From: Saprospirales bacterium
GTDB taxonomy: Bacteria; Bacteroidota; Bacteroidia; Chitinophagales; Saprospiraceae
Reading direction: 5' to 3'
Assembly (NCBI GenBank): GCA_024642645.1
Contig: JAHEAS010000278.1
Coordinates: 1-5,522 of the forward strand
Length of the DNA: 5,522 nt
This document shows, one piece after another, positions 1 through 5,522 of the stretch. Numbering within the stretch: position 1 is the first letter of the stretch; each line of letters starts with the position of its first letter. The notes beneath the pieces were generated by a model. That model saw only the letters and a program-made list of their open reading frames with translations, did not search any database and was not told where the DNA came from. A program made the position numbers and the translations under genes.

Positions 1-203
1 CAGCCGCTGCCATAAATTTGGCGGTGCGCCTCGGCTTTTTCTGGTAGCGGCTGGCCGACGTTGATGCAGCCGAACAGCAGGTCGAGCAGGGCTGGCACGT
101 CCTGCCGTTGGTTGAAAAATGGCGAGGTGGCCACTTTGCGAAGCTCCCGCTGCTCCGTGCGGGAGAGGGTGCGGAGCAGGGCGATGAGGCGGGAATCTTG
201 CAT
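1..203 (-). CDS. N-terminal part of a Bacteroidota hypothetical protein (runs off left edge)
   Basis: Reading the minus strand from the ATG at 203-201 gives 67 uninterrupted codons to the window edge, beginning MQDSRLIALLRTLSRTEQ. The frame has no stop and its codon use looks like real coding sequence. The N-terminus has a short helical start (LIALLRTLS), a charged stretch (RTEQRELRKV), a TSPFFN motif at residues 27-31 and then a leucine-rich helix (VPALLDLLFGC). From memory, this order (LL.TLS, charged helix, SPFFN, then another helix) recurs at the start of roughly 500-residue proteins of unknown function in Saprospiraceae; I could not check this. There is no signal peptide, so it is probably cytoplasmic. 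I chose the ATG at 203 because the family-like pattern begins there and the upstream codons lie in non-coding repeat DNA. It is transcribed divergently from the gene at 569. The C-terminal part is outside the window. Function unknown. Confidence 0.72.
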   Translation of the reverse strand, partial: MQDSRLIALLRTLSRTEQRELRKVATSPFFNQRQDVPALLDLLFGCINVGQPLPEKAEAHRQIYGSG

Positions 204-230
204 GAGGTATGGAGGTATGAAGGGGCTGGT

Positions 231-346
231 GTCACGGTTGTCGCCTCCTTTGTCATCGCCGCAGGCGACCTGTCCACGCAATACGAGACGGTGCGTGCGG
301 CGAGGACGGATTGCTTCGCAATGACAAAAGCGACGGCAACCGTGAC
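231..346. repeat. Imperfect palindromic (MITE/REP-like) intergenic repeat of the GTCATTGCGA type
   Basis: The outer arms 231-256 and 321-346 are inverted copies matching at 22 of 26 positions, plus one G-T wobble, and both end in GTCACGGTTG. The inverted similarity continues inward with small gaps to about 279 and 300, leaving a loop of about 20 nt (280-299). Just inside each outer arm lies a small hairpin: CGCC-GCA-GGCG at 257-267 and TTGC-TTC-GCAA at 311-321. Read on the minus strand, the right arm contains GTCATTGCGAAGCAATCC. This resembles the well-known GTCATTGCGA...GAAGCAATC interspersed repeats found between genes in many bacterial phyla; that link is from memory. There is no transposase and no obvious target-site duplication. 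The repeat begins only 27 bp from the start codon of the minus-strand gene, so it may lie in that gene's leader or promoter. Confidence 0.7.
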
Positions 347-500
347 TTACAAGCTAGCCACAAACTTGGCAATATATTTTTTGCAAAAACCATTCTTCAA
401 TTTTATTTTGTTAGACAAAGTAAACTATAAAATGTCTTGAATAGCTCAATAAGCCTCAATGTTTGATAAAAAACCATTTTACAAACGCCTTTTTTTGTAC

Positions 501-531
501 TTGGATGCCCACCTCGCCGTTCGCATTTTTG
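501..531 (+). promoter_or_regulatory. Putative Bacteroidota promoter (-33 TTG, -7 CATTTTTG) for the large secreted protein
   Basis: TTG at 501-503, a 20-nt gap and CATTTTTG at 524-531 fit the Bacteroidota pattern TTG / TAnnTTTG with one mismatch (C for T). The same arrangement and spacing occurs ahead of the downstream paralogue (3819-3849). In both cases the last G of the -7 box lies 38 bp before an ATG, here the ATG at 569. Transcription would begin near 536-540, so the upstream ATG at 536 would be at or outside the mRNA start. A weaker alternative is TTTG at 380-383 with TATTTTG at 404-410, also 20 nt apart. Both are pattern matches only. Confidence 0.35.
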
Positions 532-568
532 TAGCATGAAGTTATATTCACCACAAAACCCGCTTCCC

Positions 569-3500
569 ATGATGAGATTATCCAGTTATATTACTGCAAA
601 AAACAATTATTTTTCAATATTATTGATTGCATTCTTGATACCAATCTCTGCAAAGACAGAAGTGGGTCTCAATGTATTGACTACGCAGAACGGCAATCAC
701 ATCACAGCTGATTTCCTTGTTCATAATTTCCAAAACATCGCAATCTTGCAATTTGACGTCAATTGGGATGCAAACAATCTCCGATTCGATAGTCTCACTG
801 ATTTTACGCCTTTTGACCATTCCCTGGTCAGTATTTTAACCGATTTAACATGGGAGGGGGCGCTGTCTTACAGTTGGGCTGCTGTGCCTGCCGGAGGGAT
901 TGACATGACCGAATGTGATAGAATATTATCACTACACTTTACATTGTTAGGAAATTCTGTCTCACCAATTCTGATAGGAAATGATGCAATTACTGGTATT
1001 TGGGACCCCTCCATACCGCCCAATGGATCAGCAGCAATTCCAATTGAACCTCTAATGCCCAACCTTGGGTGCGCTATTGTAGGGCAGGTAATTGGTAAAA
1101 TATTTATTGACTCCAATAATAATTGCCAGTTTGATAGTGAACTGGGTCTGGAAGGATGGAAGGTATCTTTAGAAAAAGACAACTTATATTTTTTTGCTGC
1201 TACAGATGAGAATGGCAGTTTCACTTTTTATGGTTCTCCTGGAATCTACGACGTCTCCCTCGTTTTACCCCAAAACAACCTGTGGACGACTTGCCAGCCA
1301 CAGCAAACAGTCACAGTAGTCGAAGGAGAACAAACCACCGCCGACTTCCCTGCCCAAGCCCTCACCGATTGCCCCCAACTCACCGTTGACATCGCCGCCC
1401 CATTCCTCCGCCGCTGCTTCGAGTCCACCTACCACGTCCGCTACTGCAACCCAGGCACCATCACCGCTGAGGATGCCTACGTGGAGGTGACGCTCGACCC
1501 CTTCCTGAGCGCCGTTAGCAGTAGCATCCCGTGGACGACGGTGAACGGCCAGACCTACACCTTCCCCATCGGCGATGTGGCGGTGGGCCAGTGCGGCGAC
1601 TTCTCGCTGACGGTGCTGGTGAGCTGTGACGCCGTGCTCGGCCAGACGCACTGCACCGAAGCGCATATTTTCCCCGATGAAATCTGCCAACCCGTGAACC
1701 CGCTTTGGGACGGCTCCATCCTCAACGTGACTGGCTTCTGCGATGGTGATTCCGTGCGTTTCACCATCACCAATATCGGCGACGACATGGACTCGCCCGT
1801 CCCGTTCATCGTCATCGAAGACGACATGGTGAACTTCTCCGGCAGCCCCATCCAACTCAATGCGGGCGGCAGTTTTGAGGTGGCCGTGCCGGCCAATGGT
1901 GCTACTTGGCGGGTGGAAGTGGAGAACCAACCAACAAATCCCTTCAATGGCCCGACGGCGGCCAGTTTGGAAGGATGCGGGGTGAACGGCAACGGCACGT
2001 TCAGCCTCGGCTTCGTGACGCAGTTCCCGCAGGGCGACCCCAGCCCGTTCACCGATGTGGACTGCCAGCCGAACGTGGCAAGCTACGACCCCAACGACAA
2101 GACAGGCTATCCCAACGGCTATTGTGCAGCCCATTACATCGAATCGAATACGGACATCACGTACCGAATCCGCTTCCAAAACACGGGCACGGATACTGCC
2201 TTCACCGTCGTGGTGCGGGACACGTTCCCGCTTTCCCTCGACCCCGCCACGGTGCAGCCCGGCGCTGCCAGCCATCCCTACGATTTTGAGTTGATGGGCA
2301 ATGGGGTGGTGCAGTTCTCCTTCCCGAATATCATGCTGCCGGATAGCAATGTGAACGAAATGGCGTCGCATGGTTTCGTGGATTTTACTGCTTCGCAAAT
2401 GGCGGGGAATAGCAACGGTACGGTTATCCCAAATCAGGCAGCCATATATTTTGATTTTAATTCGCCTGTTTTTACCAATACCTATACGCATACGGTGGCG
2501 AATGATTTCGTGCAGTCGGCTGGCACGGACGGCGACCTCAGTGTTTCGGGCTATGTGCGCACTTGGTATGGCGCTCCCGTGGAAGGCGTGGAGGTGACGC
2601 TGGTGCCGACCTGCCCTGTTTATACGGATGCGAACGGGTATTATGAGTTTTTGGAACTGGATACGGCGGATTATACGCTGATTGCGAAGAAGCCGAATTT
2701 GGATAAGCAGGAGGGAGTGACGGTGCTGGATTTTCTGATATTGCCAAAATTGGTTCTCTTCCTGACCTTCGACATAATAGATTTCCCCTACCAATATTTG
2801 GCGACGGGTTTGAATAGCACGGGGATAGGGCTTGGGGGCGTTACCACGTTTGATTTGGTTAATTTCCATAAGCTTGTATTGGGAATGGAAACGCCGTCAA
2901 CAGCCAATTCCTGGCGATTTGTTGACGCAAATTATGCTTTCCCGAATACCACTCCTCCGTTTAACGAAGTGCCCCCATCAACAGTAAGCATGAACCAGTT
3001 GACGGAAGACGCAGAGAACCTGAATATGGTGGCTATCAAGCCCGGTGATATACTTCATGAAAGCCTGTTGGATTCCTCTATCGTTAAACCTCATTTTTAC
3101 TTCAAAACTAATCCAATGAGCAACGGCGAAATTGTGGTGGAGGTGAAAGCCAACGGCATATATTTCCTCGATGGCTTTCAGTTTGGACTAAACTGGAATC
3201 CTGATATACTTGAGTTTGAAAGGCTTGATACTGCAAGTTTCGGCGCATTATTCAATGGCAACATTCCGGGCCAACTTCAATTAATGACCGTAGCTGGTGA
3301 CGATGTGAATTTGCCGGATAGCACTACTTTGTTCAAGCTTGTATTCCACATATTGGGGCCGATTGGGTCTTCTACCCCAATAGCCTTGGACGAGACCCTG
3401 CTCCCATTTCAAGTAGTAGTCGAGTATTGGAAACTGGCAGGCGCCACCATGGAAAATACCACCATCACCATCGAAGACCCAAGCCTTACCACGAACTTTG

Positions 3501-3766
3501 AGTCCAATGGTTTTTTGTTAAAAATATCGCCAAATCCGGCAAAGTCCGGGCAGCCAATTTTTATTGAAACAACTGCCGAGGCCGCATGGCATTTCGACCT
3601 GCAAATCTTTGACACAAGCGGTAGGTTGCTTCGCAACTGGAACCGAGAAGCACTGTCAGGCACTTCCACTTTCAAGCTTCAGCCATCGCTGGAGAAGGGG
3701 CTGTACTTCCTGAAAATTACAGACGAAAACGGATTGGGACAAACGCTTCGATTGGTCATTTATTGA
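569..3766 (+). CDS. Large modular secreted protein: cohesin-like and dockerin-like modules, DUF7619-like domain, T9SS type A sorting domain
   Basis: Probably an extracellular or surface-attached protein exported by Sec and then the type IX system; no enzyme motif is visible. Residues are counted from the ATG at 569. A signal peptide covers 1-29 (hydrophobic core YFSILLIAFLIPI). Then come a cohesin-like beta domain (about 32-169), an SdrD-B-like module (about 170-261, with DSNNNCQFD and LEGW), two Ig/CARDB-like, cysteine-rich stretches (about 268-374 and 375-499), and a DUF7619-like domain (about 500-645, SYDPNDK at 505-511). These are followed by a carboxypeptidase-regulatory-like module (655-709), a dockerin-like segment (710-829), a second cohesin-like domain (842-969) and the T9SS type A sorting domain (979-1065, with KISPNP and GLYFLKI). 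An ATG at 536 is in frame and would add 11 residues. I prefer 569 because signal peptide length, leader length and bases around the ATG then match the downstream paralogue. Base composition is mosaic: AT-rich ends and a GC-rich core from about 1290 to 2400. Domain names come from motif recall; the secretion class is firm and the molecular role unknown. Confidence 0.88.
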   Translation: MMRLSSYITAKNNYFSILLIAFLIPISAKTEVGLNVLTTQNGNHITADFLVHNFQNIAILQFDVNWDANNLRFDSLTDFTPFDHSLVSILTDLTWEGALSYSWAAVPAGGIDMTECDRILSLHFTLLGNSVSPILIGNDAITGIWDPSIPPNGSAAIPIEPLMPNLGCAIVGQVIGKIFIDSNNNCQFDSELGLEGWKVSLEKDNLYFFAATDENGSFTFYGSPGIYDVSLVLPQNNLWTTCQPQQTVTVVEGEQTTADFPAQALTDCPQLTVDIAAPFLRRCFESTYHVRYCNPGTITAEDAYVEVTLDPFLSAVSSSIPWTTVNGQTYTFPIGDVAVGQCGDFSLTVLVSCDAVLGQTHCTEAHIFPDEICQPVNPLWDGSILNVTGFCDGDSVRFTITNIGDDMDSPVPFIVIEDDMVNFSGSPIQLNAGGSFEVAVPANGATWRVEVENQPTNPFNGPTAASLEGCGVNGNGTFSLGFVTQFPQGDPSPFTDVDCQPNVASYDPNDKTGYPNGYCAAHYIESNTDITYRIRFQNTGTDTAFTVVVRDTFPLSLDPATVQPGAASHPYDFELMGNGVVQFSFPNIMLPDSNVNEMASHGFVDFTASQMAGNSNGTVIPNQAAIYFDFNSPVFTNTYTHTVANDFVQSAGTDGDLSVSGYVRTWYGAPVEGVEVTLVPTCPVYTDANGYYEFLELDTADYTLIAKKPNLDKQEGVTVLDFLILPKLVLFLTFDIIDFPYQYLATGLNSTGIGLGGVTTFDLVNFHKLVLGMETPSTANSWRFVDANYAFPNTTPPFNEVPPSTVSMNQLTEDAENLNMVAIKPGDILHESLLDSSIVKPHFYFKTNPMSNGEIVVEVKANGIYFLDGFQFGLNWNPDILEFERLDTASFGALFNGNIPGQLQLMTVAGDDVNLPDSTTLFKLVFHILGPIGSSTPIALDETLLPFQVVVEYWKLAGATMENTTITIEDPSLTTNFESNGFLLKISPNPAKSGQPIFIETTAEAAWHFDLQIFDTSGRLLRNWNREALSGTSTFKLQPSLEKGLYFLKITDENGLGQTLRLVIY

Positions 3767-3780
3767 AGTTTCACTGCATG

Positions 3781-3820
3781 CGCTCCTCCAAGCAGCCAAA
3801 GTTTGGAGGAGCGTTTTCTT
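3781..3820 (+). terminator. Rho-independent terminator of the large secreted protein gene
   Basis: A perfect 11-bp stem pairs CGCTCCTCCAA (3781-3791) with TTGGAGGAGCG (3803-3813) around an 11-nt loop, followed by TTTTCTT (3814-3820). It begins 15 bp after the stop codon at 3764-3766. Its T-tract overlaps the putative -33 element of the next gene, so the two large genes are probably separate transcription units. Confidence 0.85.
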
Positions 3821-3849
3821 GTATTCCCCAAAAATCAAGCGCATATTTG
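3819..3849 (+). promoter_or_regulatory. Putative Bacteroidota promoter (-33 TTG, -7 CATATTTG) for the 361-aa secreted protein
   Basis: TTG at 3819-3821 and CATATTTG at 3842-3849 are 20 nt apart and match TTG / TAnnTTTG except for a C in place of the first T. The box ends 38 bp before the ATG at 3887, giving a leader of roughly 30 nt. The layout is the same as at 501-531 ahead of the paralogous gene, including the same C substitution. That repetition is the main support, as each match alone would be weak. Confidence 0.38.
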
Positions 3850-3886
3850 CCAAGCCTACATTTTATAATCCAAAATCCTATTTCCT

Positions 3887-4972
3887 ATGTTGAGAACACC
3901 TACTTTCCAACAAGCATTGCGCAAGCATGCTCTTTCCTTTGCTTTTGCCTTATGCCTGCCTTTTTTGGCCAAGGCGGATTTGGGCATTACTTTCCAAATG
4001 AACCAAGACGGAAGCCAAGTGACGGCGGATGTGGTGGTTTATAATTTTACGGACATCATCTCCATGCAGTTTGGTATGCAATGGGATCCAGCTGAACTGG
4101 AATTTGTATCGGTGAGTAATTTTAATTTGCCAGGTATGGATCAAACCTACTTTGGTGTATCACAAATAAACGATGGCAAATTATTAAACCTTTGGTACGA
4201 CCCCACCGGAAGCACAGGATATAGTTTGCCTGACTGCAGTACTATTTACCAAATTAAATTCAACACCATTAATGGCCAAATTCCTCCTATCACCATTGAA
4301 CCTTCAATACTTTTTATTGAGGTGTATAATATTCAAGGTGAAATTGTCCCACTAACCCAAAACCTCGGCTGTTCCAGCCTTGGAAGAGTAGCTGGCAATC
4401 TTTTTCGTGATGACAACAATAACTGCATCTTCGATGGTGCTGACTTCAACCTAGAAGGTTGGACGATGAAATTTGTTGTGGACAAATTACCCTACTACGC
4501 CGCTACAGATGCCAATGGCAATTATGAAATCAACTGCCCGTCTGGCTATTGCGAAGCATCCGTCGTATTCCCAGCTGATGGGCATAACTGGGACGCATGC
4601 CAACCCGTTTTTGGCTTTCAATTGGCGGAAAACCAAGAGCTCGACCTGAGTTTTGCTACCCATGATTTAGGCCCCACCGAAAATCCTTCTGGCATTTTTG
4701 ACATGGCAGAAAATAGCTTTGCTATTAAGGTTTCGCCCAATCCAGTCAAATCCGGACAGGCAGTTTTTATCGAAACGACTACGGAGACAGCCCGACATTT
4801 TACCCTCCAAATCTTCGATACGAGCGGTAGGCTGCTCCACAGTGCCCAGCAAACAGTGGGAGTGGGCACAACCCATTTCTCTGTTCCCAACTCGCTTGAT
4901 GCTGGACTTTACCTGCTGAAAACAACCGATGAAAACGGTCATGGCGTAGCTACCAGGCTCTTGGTTTTTTGA
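3887..4972 (+). CDS. Secreted protein with cohesin-like and SdrD-B-like modules and T9SS type A sorting domain
   Basis: A 361-residue protein, probably exported through Sec and then the type IX system. Residues 1-30 form a signal peptide (core ALSFAFALCLPFL, likely cleavage after AKA at 28-30). Residues about 31-160 are a cohesin-like beta domain with the VTADVVVYNF and MQFGMQWDP signatures. Residues about 165-258 are an SdrD-B-like module (DDNNNCIFD at 175-183, LEGW at 189-192, AATDANGNY at 205-213). A short linker leads to the T9SS type A sorting domain at 278-361 (KVSPNP, IFDTSGRLL, GLYLLK). It is a paralogue of the gene ending at 3766: the first two modules align in order, and 30 of 40 residues are identical at 278-317. 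It lacks the roughly 700-residue middle of that protein. The ATG at 3887 fits the signal peptide, and no Shine-Dalgarno site is seen, as is usual in this phylum. It is intact, with no catalytic motif; a role in surface binding or assembly is only inferred. Confidence 0.9.
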   Translation: MLRTPTFQQALRKHALSFAFALCLPFLAKADLGITFQMNQDGSQVTADVVVYNFTDIISMQFGMQWDPAELEFVSVSNFNLPGMDQTYFGVSQINDGKLLNLWYDPTGSTGYSLPDCSTIYQIKFNTINGQIPPITIEPSILFIEVYNIQGEIVPLTQNLGCSSLGRVAGNLFRDDNNNCIFDGADFNLEGWTMKFVVDKLPYYAATDANGNYEINCPSGYCEASVVFPADGHNWDACQPVFGFQLAENQELDLSFATHDLGPTENPSGIFDMAENSFAIKVSPNPVKSGQAVFIETTTETARHFTLQIFDTSGRLLHSAQQTVGVGTTHFSVPNSLDAGLYLLKTTDENGHGVATRLLVF

Positions 4973-4984
4973 CAACTAGACTAA

Positions 4985-5039
4985 CCCAAAAACAAAAACG
5001 CCACGGACGCAGCAGCGCCGTGGCGTTTTTGTTTTTGGG
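4985..5039. terminator. Strong bidirectional terminator between convergent genes
   Basis: A perfect 22-bp inverted repeat pairs 4985-5006 with 5018-5039. Each arm has a GC-rich inner part (CGCCACGG / CCGTGGCG) and an outer part of two A5 or T5 runs ending in CCC/GGG. The 11-nt loop can fold further as CGC-AGCA-GCG. The A-runs on one side become T-runs on the other, so it can end transcription in both directions. It starts 13 bp after the plus-strand stop at 4972 and ends 9 bp before the stop codon of the minus-strand lipoprotein gene (TAA read from 5050-5048). Confidence 0.93.
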
Positions 5040-5047
5040 AAAACCCG

Positions 5048-5467
5048 TTACTCAATCTCAATCTTGACCACGTAGTCCTTCTGGGCGATCGGGCTGCCGT
5101 CAGGATAAGGCGTCACCTCATCCAGTTTCACCAAATGGCCAAAGGCAGTGAAGGTGGTGGATAGCATTGGGTCGTTCTCTGGATTGTCCGTCAAAGTTTT
5201 TATAACGGATTCTCCACCCTTTTCAACTTTGAACTCAGCTACCACTCGACCTGCCCAAAAACAATCGGCGTTGGTGGGGCAGCGGCTATCTTCCGTGATT
5301 TCAAGGAAGGTGATTTTTAAGCCGTCATTGTCAAGCTCGGCGGTTTGGTTGACCTTCAGCGAGAAGACTTCGTTAAGTTGAACGGTCTTGATGTTGGAAT
5401 TGTCGTCTTTTTTGCAAGCAAAAAGCAGTGTTGCGACAGCGACTAAAGCAAAAATGAATTTTTTCAT
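5048..5467 (-). CDS. Small lipoprotein of unknown function with a C-x5-C-x-WAG motif
   Basis: A 139-residue protein beginning MKKFIFALVAVATLLFACKK. This is a classical lipoprotein signal: basic start, hydrophobic core at 4-17, lipobox LFAC with the lipidated cysteine at 18, then KKDD. The mature part looks all-beta. It contains EDSRCPTNADCFWAGRVVAE (59-78), with two cysteines at 63 and 69 followed by WAG. From memory, this SRCP...C.WAG pattern marks a family of uncharacterised secreted or lipoproteins in Bacteroidota and other Gram-negatives; the cysteines may form a disulfide. An in-frame ATG at 5506 would add 13 residues before MKK, but that extension is polar and would spoil the signal peptide, so I chose 5467. 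The gene converges on the secreted protein gene and shares its terminator. Only 55 bp of upstream sequence is visible, with no convincing promoter. Membrane location is firm; function unknown. Confidence 0.88.
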   Translation of the reverse strand: MKKFIFALVAVATLLFACKKDDNSNIKTVQLNEVFSLKVNQTAELDNDGLKITFLEITEDSRCPTNADCFWAGRVVAEFKVEKGGESVIKTLTDNPENDPMLSTTFTAFGHLVKLDEVTPYPDGSPIAQKDYVVKIEIE

Positions 5468-5522
5468 GGCAATAGATTTAGATGGTGATTTTAACAGGAT
5501 AGACACTTATAAAACAGGGCAA

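Larger units (their letters stand above)
204..568. other. Intergenic region between divergent genes
   Basis: This 365-bp stretch separates two divergently transcribed genes. It has two compositional halves. The left half to about 346 is GC-rich and is almost filled by an imperfect palindromic repeat. The right half from 347 is strongly AT-rich and carries candidate promoter elements for the plus-strand gene. Open frames over this stretch (plus strand, from 61 or 108) cross the antisense of the left-hand gene and the palindrome, and have no recognisable protein features, so I do not call them genes. Confidence 0.7.

Noticed and set aside
231..346. Insertion sequence remnant or CRISPR-like repeat
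   Set aside because: There is no transposase fragment, no target-site duplication that I can see and no regularly spaced direct repeats. It is one palindromic unit.
61..440. Two overlapping plus-strand frames (61-324 and 108-440)
   Set aside because: They lie antisense to the N-terminal coding region at 1-203 and run through the palindromic repeat. Their translations are Arg/Ser-rich or random in character.
536..568. Upstream ATG at 536 as start of the large secreted protein
   Set aside because: Comparison with the paralogue and the position of the promoter-like boxes favour 569. It remains possible, adding 11 residues (MKLYSPQNPLP).
1906..2294. Plus-strand frames of 127 and 79 codons within the large gene, and minus-strand frames at 1555-2052 and 2538-2747
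   Set aside because: They are alternative frames of the GC-rich coding core, without domains or credible initiation, and the main frame is clearly coding here.
1265..2869. 534-codon open frame on the minus strand inside the large secreted protein gene
   Set aside because: It mirrors the GC-rich, stop-poor core of the real gene. Its translation is rich in His, Arg and Gly/Val strings with no domain, whereas the plus strand encodes recognisable modules throughout.
3763..4044. 93-codon plus-strand frame bridging the two secreted protein genes
   Set aside because: It crosses the terminator hairpin and promoter region and then overlaps the signal peptide region of the next gene out of frame.
5468..5522. 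Promoter for the lipoprotein gene (TTG at the window edge, TATCCTG about 18 nt later on the minus strand)
   Set aside because: The -7 match to TAnnTTTG is poor and the upstream region is cut by the window edge.

Overview
The window looks like chromosomal DNA from a Bacteroidota bacterium, probably of the Saprospiria (Haliscomenobacter/Lewinella-like). Two adjacent secreted proteins end in type IX secretion system (T9SS, type A) sorting domains, one carries the SYDPNDK-type domain typical of such cargo, and no clear Shine-Dalgarno sites precede the genes. The taxonomic placement rests on recall of protein families, not on a search.

Layout: (1) 1-203, minus strand: the first 67 codons of a gene that runs off the left edge, with a conserved-looking N-terminus but no known function. 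(2) 204-568: a long intergenic region between divergent genes. It holds a 116-bp imperfect palindrome (231-346) related to the widespread GTCATTGCGA-type interspersed repeats, then AT-rich promoter DNA. (3) 569-3766, plus strand: a large modular secreted protein (1065 aa from the preferred start) with cohesin-like, SdrD-B-like, Ig/CARDB-like, DUF7619-like, regulatory-like, dockerin-like, second cohesin-like and T9SS sorting modules. (4) 3781-3820: its terminator, followed at once by a putative promoter. (5) 3887-4972, plus strand: a 361-aa paralogue with the same first two modules and the same sorting domain but no middle. (6) 4985-5039: a perfect 22-bp-stem terminator shared by convergent genes. 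(7) 5048-5467, minus strand: a small lipoprotein with a C-x5-C-x-WAG motif.

The two large genes are a tandem paralogous pair of probably surface-attached or released proteins. Each appears to have its own promoter and terminator, so they are neighbours by duplication rather than one operon. The larger gene is a compositional mosaic: AT-rich ends homologous to its neighbour flank a very GC-rich core that the neighbour lacks. This points to module insertion or loss. The dockerin-like and cohesin-like modules suggest protein-protein assembly at the cell surface, but that is inference. I see no defence system, CRISPR array, transposase, tRNA or rRNA.
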